Shown: piece by piece, positions 10,116 to 18,723 of the stretch
How positions within the stretch are numbered: the stretch's first letter is position 1
Layout: every line of letters starts with the position of its first letter
Source: Streptomyces sp. NBC_01214
GTDB lineage: Bacteria; Actinomycetota; Actinomycetes; Streptomycetales; Streptomycetaceae
Length of the DNA: 64,000 bases
Assembly: GCF_026340975.1 (NCBI RefSeq)
Contig: NZ_JAPEOS010000001.1
Coordinates: 4,807,001-4,871,000 of the forward strand
Direction of reading: 5' to 3'
Position numbers and translations under genes: made by a program
Notes under the pieces: generated by a model
Told to the model about the DNA's origin: nothing
What the model saw: only the letters and a program-made list of their open reading frames with translations
The model's database searches: none

Positions 10116-10394
10116 CCCCACTCGGACGCTTCAAAGGGGCACCTCCGGCAAGGGGATCTCGCCGATCCGGCAGAGTCGGCGCAGCTCAGGACGGCCATGG
10201 CCGTGGATGCGCTCCCCGGGACCCACTGCACGTGCCTCGGGGACGTCCGCTCCGAGCCGTTCGACCGGGACGGTGGGCGGCGCGACTGGCTGTCCGCGAT
10301 GCCCGCCGGACCGGGGGAACCGTGGTGGTCGTCGGCATCCCGGGACGGAGGCCGAGGGCACGTGCTGGCCCGGCCTCCCGCGGTGGACTGACCA

Positions 10395-10447
10395 CGAAGA
10401 TCCGCCTCGCCGCCATCTTCATCTGTCGGCGAGGTGATCCGAAGGGG
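10395..10447. repeat. Stem-loop copy 1 of a dispersed hairpin
   Basis: A perfect 8-bp stem (CCTCGCCG at 10405-10412, CGGCGAGG at 10427-10434) encloses a 14-nt loop. About 50 bp including flanks (GATCCGAAGGG side) matches 37368-37420. It lies between the beta-propeller gene and the convergent 10453 gene, where a transcription terminator would be useful. Confidence 0.7.
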
Positions 10448-10452
10448 ACGGC

Positions 10453-11034
10453 CTAGTCGTCGATGCCCAGATCAGAGCGCATGGACCGCTTCAGCGATCC
10501 CAGGTGGGGCCAGACCCCCCGGTGGAGCTCGTTTTCCAGGGCGCTGAGTTCATCCGCATACGCGGAGGGTTCCGCGCCGTACTTCTTGAGCTTGCCGTAC
10601 GCAGCGTTCAAATGGGACTTGGCCGTGCCGGACGCACGCAACACAGCATCCGGAACGATCATCTGAGACTCCGCGTAGCTGTCCCGGTAGGTCAGCCTGG
10701 CCGCCTCCAGGTTTCCCCGGGAGGCGGCGACCTCCTCGCCGCGTTGAAGCGCAAAGGCATAGTTGGTCATTGCCGTCAGGTACTGGCGCGCCGCGGTGTT
10801 CAGCGTGATGTAACACGCGCGGCGTCGTTCGAGGCTCTCGCGCTGCCATTGTCTGGTCTGCTCTGCGCGGAGCAACTCCTCGGCATGAGCACGTTCTTCC
10901 CGCCGTTGTTCAGTGGCGGCCTGTAACTCCATCCGCTTGGTGCGGTCCGCACGGTTCTGCGTCAGCAGCGCGGCCCCCAGTGTGCCCGCCACACCGACCA
11001 TGGCGATTAACAGCCCGGCCCAACCAGCGCCCAC
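10453..11034 (-). CDS. Membrane-anchored coiled-coil protein
   Basis: A 193-residue protein. I place the start at a GTG at 11034, because GAAGGGGG sits directly upstream and the hydrophobic segment (AGWAGLLIAMVGVAGTLGAALL) then follows immediately. After this single membrane span comes a long, highly charged helix (ELQAATEQRREERAHAEELL and beyond) with coiled-coil character, then a mixed helical domain rich in Tyr and Ala. Members of such one-span coiled-coil families are uncharacterised. It is convergent with the beta-propeller gene. Confidence 0.75.
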   Translation of the reverse strand: MGAGWAGLLIAMVGVAGTLGAALLTQNRADRTKRMELQAATEQRREERAHAEELLRAEQTRQWQRESLERRRACYITLNTAARQYLTAMTNYAFALQRGEEVAASRGNLEAARLTYRDSYAESQMIVPDAVLRASGTAKSHLNAAYGKLKKYGAEPSAYADELSALENELHRGVWPHLGSLKRSMRSDLGIDD

Positions 11035-11163
11035 GACGCCCCCTTCGTGAATATCGGAAGATCGCTCCCCACGGCAGGTGCCCCTCCCGTGCGTCACAGG
11101 ACCGGGAACCCGACAAAGGGTCCCGCCCATTGTGCCGGGACGCGCGCGGCTGTTGGTCTGCAT

Positions 11164-11310
11164 GGGAATGTCAACGGGACCTCGTCACCTGAGTGTCAAA
11201 TCGCGCAGGCCCAGCGACCTGGGGGTGGCCGCCGACGGTGACTGCTCACCTGCCGGTGACATGGGTGGCGAAAGGCCGTGCCGTTCTCATGCCGACCGCC
11301 AGGCGCGGCC
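11164..11310. repeat. ~147-bp direct repeat, copy A
   Basis: This segment aligns along its whole length with 14356-14501 in the same orientation. Shared blocks include GCGCAGGCCCAGCG, GGTGGCC and GGCGAAAGGCCGTG. By eye about three quarters of positions agree. The two copies bracket the MMPL exporter and its regulator. Confidence 0.85.
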
Positions 11311-11599
11311 GGCGGCCCGGCGGGAGGCGTACGCGATGGACCAGAGCCAGCCGGCCTCCAGCATCCGGTTCACCTCACGCGCCAACACCTCACGGGAGAC
11401 CGAGTACGCCAACTTCCTGCGCGCCCCCGGCATGGGGCACATCCTCGACTGACGCCCTCCCGGTGGCGAGCACGGGGTAGGGGCTGCCCGGGCTGTGGGC
11501 AGTGCCGCCGGGCGCCGTGACGGAGACGACGATATGGGTCCTCCACGGTCCTCCCGAGCGGTGGGTGGGAGGGCCTTCGATCCGGTCACGGCACACTGC

Positions 11600-11622
11600 G
11601 AGATCCGAGATCCGAGATCCGA
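11600..11622. repeat. 7-bp tandem repeat (GAGATCC)x3
   Basis: Three perfect GAGATCC units end immediately before the stop codon of the MMPL gene, in its downstream flank. Confidence 0.9.
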
Positions 11623-11625
11623 GAG

Positions 11626-13752
11626 TCAGAGTCGGCTTTGCCGTTGTGCTGATGCGTCGTTCGGCCCGCCGGGCCCGGCGGGTCGGGCGAGTGCGCTCGG
11701 CCACCAGGCGCGCGGGCCAATGTCGATGACCAGGGCCGGTACCAGCAGTGAGCGCACGACGAGGGTGTCGAGGAGGACGCCGAAGGCGACGATGAAAGCG
11801 ATCTGGACGAGGAAGGCGAGGGGGATCACCATCAGTGCGGCGAACGTCGCGGCGAGGACGACCCCGGCGGAGGTGATTACGCCTCCCGTGGTGGTGAGTC
11901 CGCGCAGGACGCCCTGGCGGGTGCCCAGGGTAAGTGCTTCCTCGCGGACACGGGACATGAGGAAGATGTTGTAGTCGACGCCGAGGGCGACCAGGAACAC
12001 GAACCCGTAGAGCGGGACGGAGGCGTCTGTTCCGCTGAAGCCCAGCAGGTGTTCGAAGACGAGGGCGGACACCCCCAGTGTCGCGAGGAAGTTGAGGGCG
12101 ACGGTCGCGACGAGCAGGACGGGCACGAGTACGGAGCGCAGGAGCGCGATCAGGATCAGCAAGATGATGCCCAGGACGACCGGGACGATCACGGCGCGGT
12201 CGCGGGCGGAGGTCTGCTGGGTGTCGTACTGCTGGGCGGTGTAGCCGCCGACCAGTGCCTTGGCCCCGGGAACCGCGTGCAGGCGGTCGCGCAGCCGCTG
12301 GACTGTCTCCTTCGCGGCATCGCTGTCGGCGGCAGCCTTGAGCGTGGCGTCCAAGCGCACCCGGCCGTCCACGACGAGGGGATCCCCCATGCCCGGTCGG
12401 CCGCCCGCGGTGACCGTGGTGACGGCGGCTACACCTTCTGTGGACTCGGCAGCAGCTCGTACTTCCGCAACGCGGCCGGCATTGGTGATGACGACGGCGG
12501 GATTGCCGGATCCACCGGGGAAGTGCCGGGCCAGGGTTTGCTGGGCACTGACCGAAGGGGCGTCGTTGACGAAGATCTCGTCCAGCGGCACGCCCTTGGA
12601 CGACAACATGGAAGAGAACCCGGCAAGTACCGCGAGCAGCAGCGTGGTGGATACCCACACGCGCCGCGGCGCGTGGTCGATCAGCTCGGCGATACGCCGC
12701 CACACGCCGTGGCCCTCGACGGTGGCATCGGCGGGCTTGGGGGTGGCGGGCCAGTAGGCGGCCCGGCCCAGCAGCACCAGAGCGGCAGGCAGGAAGGTGA
12801 GAGTGGCGATCACCGAGCAGACGATGCCGATCGCGCCCACCGGTCCCAGTGCACGGTTGTTCGTGAGGTCGCTCGCCAGCAGCGCCAGAAGGCCCAGGGC
12901 CACGGTTGCCGCGCTAGCGGTGATGGCCCCGGCAGACCGGCGCACGGCAGCCACCGCAGCCTTCGCGCGGTCGCCCTGCCGGGCGAGTTCCTCCCGGAAG
13001 CGAGCTGCCAGGAGCAGGGCGTAGTCGGTCGCGGCCCCGATGACCAGGATGGACAAGATTCCCTGGACCTGGCCGTCCACACGGACCGCGCCGCGGTCGG
13101 CCAGGGCGTAGACCACGGCGCAGGCCAGACCGAGGGCGAACACCGAACTGATGATGATCACCAGGGGCAGTAGGACGCTGCGGTAGACCAGGAGCAGGAT
13201 CAGTAGCACCGCCCCCAGGGCCACGCCGAGCAGCAGTCCGTCGATGCCGGCGAACGCGTCGGACAGGTCCGCCTGGCTGGCTGCGGGACCGGCGATCTGG
13301 ACGGTGGTCCCGGGTACCCGCTGCGCCGCCTGCCGTACCTCCTCCAGGACTGCCGGGATCTCCTCGCCCAGGTTGGTGGCCAGCGGTACGACGGCCTGGA
13401 GTGCCCGGCTGTCGCCGGAAACGAAGGCCGGAGAGGGCGGAGCGGCGATGCCGTGCCTGCCGGCGAGACCGCCGACCGCCTGCGTGGCGGCCTCCTGCTG
13501 TCCGGCGCTGACACGGTTGCCGTCCGCCGTCCAGATGATGACGGCGGGGATGGAGGGTGACGTTTCGAACGCCTTGCGGGCTTCTAGGACCTGTGTGGAC
13601 TCGGCGTTGCGCGGCAGGAATGCCGCCTGGTCGTTGGTGGCGACCTCGCCCAGCTTCCCCGCGTACGGTCCCAGCGTCCCGCCGATGCCGAGCCACACGA
13701 TCAACAGCGCGAGCGGCACGATCCAGCGGGCCCAGCGCGGTGTGTTCTTCAA
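11626..13752 (-). CDS. MMPL-family RND exporter
   Basis: A 708-residue inner-membrane protein with the symmetrical layout of actinobacterial MMPL transporters: one N-terminal helix (WIVPLALLIVWLGIGGTLG), an extracytoplasmic loop of about 150 residues, five helices including the ILVIGAATDYALLLAARFREEL signature, then a repeat of the same plan with a second loop and VALGVDYNIFLMSRVREEA. Those GxxxDY motifs carry the Asp thought to drive proton coupling. MMPL proteins export lipids or drugs using the proton motive force; the substrate is not visible. It is divergent from a MarR gene with a shared operator, which fits drug-inducible efflux. The start is placed at 13752, preceded by GGAGCGAGGGG. 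Confidence 0.93.
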   Translation of the reverse strand: MKNTPRWARWIVPLALLIVWLGIGGTLGPYAGKLGEVATNDQAAFLPRNAESTQVLEARKAFETSPSIPAVIIWTADGNRVSAGQQEAATQAVGGLAGRHGIAAPPSPAFVSGDSRALQAVVPLATNLGEEIPAVLEEVRQAAQRVPGTTVQIAGPAASQADLSDAFAGIDGLLLGVALGAVLLILLLVYRSVLLPLVIIISSVFALGLACAVVYALADRGAVRVDGQVQGILSILVIGAATDYALLLAARFREELARQGDRAKAAVAAVRRSAGAITASAATVALGLLALLASDLTNNRALGPVGAIGIVCSVIATLTFLPAALVLLGRAAYWPATPKPADATVEGHGVWRRIAELIDHAPRRVWVSTTLLLAVLAGFSSMLSSKGVPLDEIFVNDAPSVSAQQTLARHFPGGSGNPAVVITNAGRVAEVRAAAESTEGVAAVTTVTAGGRPGMGDPLVVDGRVRLDATLKAAADSDAAKETVQRLRDRLHAVPGAKALVGGYTAQQYDTQQTSARDRAVIVPVVLGIILLILIALLRSVLVPVLLVATVALNFLATLGVSALVFEHLLGFSGTDASVPLYGFVFLVALGVDYNIFLMSRVREEALTLGTRQGVLRGLTTTGGVITSAGVVLAATFAALMVIPLAFLVQIAFIVAFGVLLDTLVVRSLLVPALVIDIGPRAWWPSALARPAGPGGPNDASAQRQSRL

Positions 13753-13780
13753 GGTGAGCCCCTCGCTCCTGCAGTTAGGT

Positions 13781-13799
13781 CATTCATAAAGAATGTCAA
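13781..13799. promoter_or_regulatory. MarR operator between divergent promoters
   Basis: A palindrome CATTC-ATAAA-GAATG (13781-13795) lies between the MMPL and MarR genes. Read towards MMPL, a consensus -35 TTGACA covers 13799-13794 and a TAACTG-like -10 follows after about 16 bp, so the palindrome sits inside that promoter. Towards MarR, TATGCT (13814-13819) is a good -10. A regulator bound at the palindrome would block both promoters. Seen directly; binding by this MarR protein is inference. Confidence 0.75.
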
Positions 13800-13825
13800 T
13801 CATCGAGAGACTATATGCTCTGATC

Positions 13826-14320
13826 ATGCGCGACACCGACAGCCCCTTGCCCTCACTTCCGGCCGACGACCCGATCGGGTTGCAGTCCTTCGCCGTCTTG
13901 CTGCGCCGGATGAACGCAGAGTTCAATCGCATCGCGCAGGAGTTCGCCCACTCCCAGGGCCTTCACCTCACTGACGTCCAGGCCCTCATCGCCGTTCTGG
14001 ACGCGGCCGACGGCGAAGAGGCCGGCCCCATGACTCCGGGTCGGCTCCGCAAACAGATGAACCTCACATCCGGCGCCATGACCGCATGCCTGGACCGACT
14101 GGAGAAGGCCGGCCATATCCGCCGCGTCCGGGCAGTCGACGACCGCCGGGTGGTCCACCTGCACTACGCCGAAGCAGCCAAGCAGGTCGCCCGGGAGTAC
14201 TTCCGCCCACTGGCTCACGGCACGGACGACGCCCGCAAGCACTTCACCAGCGAAGAACTCCACGTGGTGGTGCGCTTCCTCGCCGAAATGAACCGACAGC
14301 TCGCCCTCGTGGGGCGATGA
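13826..14320 (+). CDS. MarR-family transcriptional regulator of MMPL exporter
   Basis: A 164-residue winged-helix regulator. I prefer the ATG at 13826 (MRDTDSP) over the ATG at 13793, because the earlier codon lies inside the operator palindrome and 13826 is about 7 nt from the -10 TATGCT, implying a leaderless mRNA. The core has LHLTDVQALIAVLDAA, RLRKQMNLTSGAMTACLDRL (recognition helix) and HIRRVRAVDDRRVVHLHY (wing). N- and C-terminal helices would form the dimer interface. It is divergent from the MMPL gene and probably represses it until a ligand binds; a 146-bp direct repeat starts 35 bp downstream. Confidence 0.9.
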   Translation: MRDTDSPLPSLPADDPIGLQSFAVLLRRMNAEFNRIAQEFAHSQGLHLTDVQALIAVLDAADGEEAGPMTPGRLRKQMNLTSGAMTACLDRLEKAGHIRRVRAVDDRRVVHLHYAEAAKQVAREYFRPLAHGTDDARKHFTSEELHVVVRFLAEMNRQLALVGR

Positions 14321-14355
14321 ACCCCCGCCCGGGCGGCACACCCGCTGGTCTGCGG

Positions 14356-14501
14356 GGGAGTGTCAGCTGGTCCTCGTCATCTGAGCGTCAGTGGCGCAGG
14401 CCCAGCGCCCTGGAGGTGGCCACTGGCGATGAATGCTCACCCGTTGCTGACACGGACGGCGAAAGGCCGTGTCGCTTACATCCCGACCGCCATCTCGGGC
14501 C
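14356..14501. repeat. ~146-bp direct repeat, copy B
   Basis: Second copy of the 11164-11310 sequence, same orientation, starting 35 bp after the MarR stop codon. Neither copy encodes a recognisable protein. Confidence 0.85.
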
Positions 14502-15080
14502 CCGGCACACCTGCTGAAGGGCTTCGCCCTGGGCCCTGTCGTCAAGGTCCTGTCGGGCCTGCGACGCCCGGCACCGCACCTGATCCCCCCGACTCCGTCC
14601 GGGGGGACCCCAGGCTGTTGTCGGGGCGCCCGAGTACGTCCCGTACACGGGCGCTCTTCTGCCCTGCGATGCTTCCCCTCGGCCCTGCGGGCCTGGGGGC
14701 CTGGGGAGACCCCATGGCGCCGGACGCCGCCGGCTCGGCCGACGCCGCTTTGACGACAGGACCGAGCTCTTGGCTGAAGGGTCCAGGGCCTGTGGGCCGC
14801 GGCCCGTGCGAGACCGAACATGCGGGTGGGGGATCCCGCGTCCCGGTGAGCCAGGTGGTGAACTCGGCCGCCCGCGCCCCGATGGGCAGGGCTCGTTGCA
14901 GACCCTCGCGGCCAGGAGGACCCGGGCCGCGCGGGTCTGCGCTGCTGTCCGCCTGCGCGGACGATCTCGTCCAGAGCCGGGAACACACCCGCGCGGGGCC
15001 GGATCCCGGCCCCGCGCGGGAAACGGACACGCCGCGGGGAGGGTTCGGCGCGGTCCGCGCAGCGGCGGGACCGGCAGCGC
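14502..15080. other. Non-coding stretch with IS-like inverted repeat
   Basis: About 580 bp with no supported gene. The segment near 14510-14552 (GGGCCCTGTCGTCAAGG) is matched by an imperfect inverted copy near 14749-14800 (containing TGACGACAGGACCGAGC). This gives a ~290-bp unit with inverted ends, possibly a MITE or the remains of an insertion sequence. Confidence 0.35.
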
Positions 15081-15374
15081 TCAGCCCGGTAGGCGCACCG
15101 TCATCTCCACCGTCACGTCGTCCCCCGCCACCAGCCCGAGCGGCGTTCGGACAGCGTTCTTGACGGGCAGCAAGTACCCGCCCTCCCTCGGGAAGAGCGA
15201 CGTCTCGAAGGTGACTTCGCCGATGCTGGCCTCGACGGGGACCACTCCCCAGCCGTAGGTGGCCGCCGAAGCCACCTGTCGTACGTCGGCGGACGGCTCT
15301 TCCGGCACGGGGACGAAGTAGAAGGGCGCAGGTCCACGCCACTCGATCACCTGACTGGCGAAGACCATGCGCAT
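15081..15374 (-). CDS. DUF1905 domain protein
   Basis: A 97-residue single-domain protein matching the DUF1905 family: an N-terminal FYFVPVPEEPSADVR strand-loop, GWGVVPVEASIGEVTFETSLFP in the middle, and the closing GLVAGDDVTVEMTVRL strand. The fold is a small beta barrel; no catalytic function is established. The ATG at 15374 is preceded by CCCTCCCAGGAGAGAAC on the minus strand, with GGAGAG as the ribosome binding site. It stands alone. Confidence 0.88.
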   Translation of the reverse strand: MRMVFASQVIEWRGPAPFYFVPVPEEPSADVRQVASAATYGWGVVPVEASIGEVTFETSLFPREGGYLLPVKNAVRTPLGLVAGDDVTVEMTVRLPG

Positions 15375-15440
15375 GAGGGCAGTTCTCTCCTGGGAGGGTG
15401 GCGGGAGGCGTGCTGGTTCCGCTCACCCTACGCGGCGGCC

Positions 15441-15481
15441 ACCCGTTGCCCGGCTACCCGTTGCTCGGCTACCCGTTGCTC
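15441..15481. repeat. 15-bp tandem repeat x3
   Basis: Three near-identical units of ACCCGTTGC(C/T)CGGCT in the region between the DUF1905 and AraC genes (15375-15778), where I see no certain gene. Confidence 0.85.
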
Positions 15482-15778
15482 TGGCGCCGGTTCCTCGAAA
15501 GCCCCATGCCCGGACGCCGGTTGGACTTGCCGCCCGAGCCTGTCGCTTCCGTGCGGAGCCCGGCCCCCCGGGGCGCGACCGACCGCCCCGAGGCCGTCGA
15601 TCCAGCGGTCCCCACCCACTGCTCCCTCTCGTACGCAGGCCGTCCCGTCCTGCTCGCGGCGGCTCCGGTCCCGGTCGGCGCGGACGCCGAGGCCTTGCTG
15701 TCGCCCGCCACGACGCCGTGGACGACCGCCAGCACGCGGCGGTGGCGATAGCCGAGTACCCCGCCCGAACCGGCCGGG

Positions 15779-16525
15779 TCAAACCGCGGAGCGGTGCCTG
15801 CCCGGCGTGTGGCCGAAGACGTTGCGGAACGCGTCGATGAACGCCCCGGTCGTGGACCAGCCGCACCGATGCGCCACGGCCGTCACCGTCTGCCCCTCCG
15901 CGAGCAGGATCAGGGCCTGGTGCAGGCGCAGTTGGGTGCGCCACTGCGAGAAGGACATGCCCATGTCGGAGGCGAACAGGCGGGTCAGCGTACGCGCGCT
16001 CGCCCCCACCTCCCGCCCCAGCGCGTCCAGGGTCCGGCCATCGGCGGGGTCGGCGGTCAGGATCTCGCAGAGCCGGCGCAGTCGTGGCTCGGTCGGGGAG
16101 GCCAGGTGCAGGGGTTGCTGCGGTGAGAGGACCAGCCGATCGAGGAGGACGTCGAGCAGGCGCCCGCGCTCGGGTCCCCGTGACTCCGGTTCCCGCGTGT
16201 AGGCCAGGATCAACTCCCGCAGCAACCCGTCCACGTTGAGGACCATGGGCCGGTCCGATGCCAGTACCTTGCGGGAAGCCGGGAGGCCGATCAGGTGCAG
16301 GTCGGTCGTGCCGTGCGCGCGGTGCCCGTGGACCGTGCCGGCCGGCACCCAGATGGCCCGGTTGGCCGGAGCCACCCACGTGCCGAGTCCGGTGGTCACG
16401 GTGAGGACGCCCCGGGCCGCGTAGACGATCTGGTGGTCGTCGTGCTGGTGCGGGTCGATGTCCGCTCCGGAGGCCATCCACTGGACCCGGGTCGGGGCGA
16501 TCGGCTCATGGCGGATTTCACGCAT
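15779..16525 (-). CDS. AraC-family regulator (cupin plus HTH)
   Basis: A 248-residue regulator. Residues ~15-100 form the ligand-binding cupin domain (GADIDPHQHDDHQIVYAARG, then the AIWVPAGTVHGHRAHG strand), and the last ~100 residues form two helix-turn-helix motifs (TLDALGREVGASARTLTRLF and VTAVAHRCGWSTTGAFIDAFR), closing with FGHTPGRHR. This is the arrangement of regulators such as NimR that control an adjacent MFS efflux gene. I start at the ATG at 16525 (MREIRHEP), which leaves a 54-bp gap to the divergent exporter; the frame runs further upstream but overlaps that gene. Confidence 0.9.
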   Translation of the reverse strand: MREIRHEPIAPTRVQWMASGADIDPHQHDDHQIVYAARGVLTVTTGLGTWVAPANRAIWVPAGTVHGHRAHGTTDLHLIGLPASRKVLASDRPMVLNVDGLLRELILAYTREPESRGPERGRLLDVLLDRLVLSPQQPLHLASPTEPRLRRLCEILTADPADGRTLDALGREVGASARTLTRLFASDMGMSFSQWRTQLRLHQALILLAEGQTVTAVAHRCGWSTTGAFIDAFRNVFGHTPGRHRSAV

Positions 16526-16579
16526 TGATTGGCAGTTTATTGGAAGTGCGACACGAGGTGGGGTTGTGACGATGGCACG

Positions 16580-17833
16580 GTGCCCACGAACACACCCCAG
16601 AACCTCCGCACTTCCACCCGCCCACCCCGCAACCGCGCCATCACCCTCCTCGCCGTCGGACACGCCTGCGTCGACGTCTACCAGGGCGCCGTCGCAGCCC
16701 TCATCCCCTTCTTCGTCGCCGAACGGGCCTACACCTACGCTGCCGCCTCCGGCATCGTGCTCGCCGCCTCCCTGCTCTCCTCCGTGGCCCAACCCCTCTT
16801 CGGTGCCCTCACCGACCGCAAGCCCCTGCCCTGGCTGCTCCCCGTCAGCACGCTCGTCGGCGGCCTCGGCATCGCACTCAGCGGCCTCGGCGACTCCTAC
16901 GCCCTGACCCTGCTCTTCGTAGCGGTGTCGGGCATCGGCGTCGCCGCCTACCACCCCGAATCCGCCCGCATCGCACGTACGGCTTCCAGGGGCAGCCACA
17001 CCGCCATGAGCTGGTTCTCCCTCGGCGGCAACCTCGGCTTCGCGTTCTCGCCCGCACTGGTCGCCCTCGTCGTCGGCTTCGGCGGCCTGACGATGTCCCC
17101 GCTGCTCCTGCTGCCCGCGCTCGCCGGCAGCGTGCTGTGCCTGCCCGCCCTGCGGATCGTCCAACAAGGACAGGACATCACTCCCGGCACGGCGCACCGC
17201 ACCCTGGCCCCCACCCCCGCGGACGACCGCCGGTCCTTCCTCCGCCTCACCCTCGGCGTGATCTGCCGCTCCGTGGTCTTCATAGGACTCAGCACCTTCA
17301 TCTCCCTCCACATGGCCCAGAGCACCGGGTGGGGGCCGACCGCCGGCACTGCGGCCCTCGTGGTCCTCTACCTCGGCGGAGCCATCGGCACCGTCCTGGG
17401 CGGCCGGCTCGCCGAACGATGGGACCGGGTCACGGTCATCCGGCGCTCCTACCTCCTGACCGTCCTTGCCGTCGCGGGCGTCGCCCTGGCTCCCGGCCCG
17501 CTCGGTTACCCCTTCGTCGCCCTCGCCTCCGCCGGCCTCTACGTGCCCTTCTCGCTCCAGGTCACCCTCGCCCAGGACTACCTGCCCAACCACGTCGGAA
17601 CGGCCGGCGGCATCACGCTCGGCCTCACCGTCAGCGTCGGCGGCATCGCCGCACCGGCCATCGGACTCCTCGCCGACGCCACCAGCCTGCGTACCGCCCT
17701 CATCCCGCTCATCGCGATGCCCGCCCTGAGCTGGCTCGCCTTCCGGGGCCTACCCGAACCGGCCGCGACCATCGGGCCGGCCCACCGCACCACCCCCGTC
17801 GACCCTCCCTCGGAGAAAGCGGAGTCACCATGA
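16580..17833 (+). CDS. Fosmidomycin-resistance-like MFS exporter
   Basis: A 417-residue, 12-helix major facilitator. The first helix GHACVDVYQGAVAALIPFF, the SLLSSVAQPLFGALTDR loop and the GVAAYHPESARIAR motif are characteristic of the Fsr family, which exports fosmidomycin and related compounds. The GTG at 16580 is used because the alternative ATG at 16529 would nearly abut the divergent AraC start and leave no room for a promoter. The pair implies inducible efflux of a compound sensed by the cupin domain; the substrate is inferred only. The stop codon overlaps the ATG of the next reading frame (ATGA). Confidence 0.88.
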   Translation: MPTNTPQNLRTSTRPPRNRAITLLAVGHACVDVYQGAVAALIPFFVAERAYTYAAASGIVLAASLLSSVAQPLFGALTDRKPLPWLLPVSTLVGGLGIALSGLGDSYALTLLFVAVSGIGVAAYHPESARIARTASRGSHTAMSWFSLGGNLGFAFSPALVALVVGFGGLTMSPLLLLPALAGSVLCLPALRIVQQGQDITPGTAHRTLAPTPADDRRSFLRLTLGVICRSVVFIGLSTFISLHMAQSTGWGPTAGTAALVVLYLGGAIGTVLGGRLAERWDRVTVIRRSYLLTVLAVAGVALAPGPLGYPFVALASAGLYVPFSLQVTLAQDYLPNHVGTAGGITLGLTVSVGGIAAPAIGLLADATSLRTALIPLIAMPALSWLAFRGLPEPAATIGPAHRTTPVDPPSEKAESP

Positions 17834-17982
17834 CCGCGAAGGGAACCTACGGCGCGCCCCGGGACGCGGCCTTCGTATCTGGAAGGCCGTTCCGCCGGGT
17901 GCGGTCGTCGGCTTCGCCCGCTGCGACGCCCAGTGCGGCGTGGTCGCTGTGCAGGGGGTGCTGGGAGTACTGGGAGTACTGA
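17830..17982 (+). pseudogene. Decayed gene coupled to the exporter
   Basis: An ATG overlaps the exporter stop by 4 bp (ATGA), so a downstream gene was once translationally coupled. It reads 50 codons to a stop. A second frame from about 17903 gives a more protein-like sequence (AVVGFARCDAQCGVVAVQG) that would continue past the stop, so a frameshift has probably broken it. The original function cannot be told. Confidence 0.45.
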
Positions 17983-18006
17983 GGGGTACTGGGGGGTACT
18001 TGGGGG
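17963..18006. repeat. 9-10 bp tandem repeat (GGGAGTACT)
   Basis: Two GGGAGTACT units followed by GAGGGGTACT and GGGGGGTACT, then TGGGGG. It lies across the end of the decayed gene after the exporter. Confidence 0.85.
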
Positions 18007-18009
18007 CGG

Positions 18010-18465
18010 CTATTGCCCGGTTTCACATGGGCGGGTCCGGCCGTCCGGGTCGGGGTGCTGGGGGCAGGTGATGAAGCCCTCGAACCGTTTCTCCGCCTCT
18101 TCATCGGACAGGTCGCCGCCGATGGCGTGCCACCGTGAGAACTTCGCGGCGAAGACCAGCCGGATGCAGAAGGCCTCGGACATGTGGGTGACCACGGCGA
18201 AAGCACCGGTCTCGGCAGGGTCTTCGTACGGGCCGAGTTCAGCGGTCAGGCGCCGCAGTACCGGGACTACGGCCCCCTCCTCCAGCCAGCACTTCCGAAC
18301 GGCTGCGACCGTGCGCTGTCGCTTCGCGCGGTAGGCGGTCTCCTGCGCCGAGTCCTCCGGCACACCGACTGCCCTCGCGTTCTTCCGGCACAGCCGGGCC
18401 TCGGCACCCATGTGCTGCAGTCGCGCCTCGCGGTCATGATCGCTCTTCGCCGGCTCCGCCTGCAT
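18010..18465 (-). CDS. Hypothetical protein
   Basis: A 151-residue soluble protein from an ATG at 18465, preceded by GGGGGAGGGCTC. It is helical and charged; features include RLCRKNARAVGVPEDSAQE, a VAAVRKCWLEEGAVVPVLRRL helix and FCIRLVFAAKFSRWHAIGGD. It ends in PQHPDPDGRTRP. No known domain is recognised. It is convergent with the broken gene after the MFS exporter and carries no neighbours of related function. Confidence 0.7.
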   Translation of the reverse strand: MQAEPAKSDHDREARLQHMGAEARLCRKNARAVGVPEDSAQETAYRAKRQRTVAAVRKCWLEEGAVVPVLRRLTAELGPYEDPAETGAFAVVTHMSEAFCIRLVFAAKFSRWHAIGGDLSDEEAEKRFEGFITCPQHPDPDGRTRPCETGQ

Positions 18466-18723
18466 GAGCCCTCCCCCTGCTATCGATCCGGCGCCCCCGG
18501 GTCGGCCGCCCCGCCCACACATTCTCACCGGCAGGGAGGAGGAACGCGAGCAGGACCCACGCCGCGCCCGTGCACCGGCAGCAGACCGTGGCGCCCGCTG
18601 CCCGCTGGCTCACTGCCTGCTCGCGCGGTGCGCCGTCTTCGTGAGCCGGCTGTCCGGCGCGATGCGCCCAGCCGGCGGCTGGGCGCGTCGTGTCACTCGG
18701 TCGTGCGGGTGCCGCGGGCCGTC

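Noticed and set aside
10197..10391. 64-codon plus frame after the beta-propeller gene
   Set aside because: No ribosome binding site or known family; could be chance at this GC content.
12049..13173. Plus-strand frame of 374 codons across the MMPL gene
   Set aside because: Antisense shadow of the exporter with low-complexity composition (Gly/Asp/Gln).
15423..15735. Minus and plus frames between the DUF1905 and AraC genes
   Set aside because: Both are low-complexity and repeat-derived, with no ribosome binding site; neither could be chosen.
15779..17593. 604-codon minus-strand frame containing the AraC regulator
   Set aside because: Only the last ~249 codons match AraC; the rest is the antisense shadow of the MFS gene. 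The shorter start was chosen.
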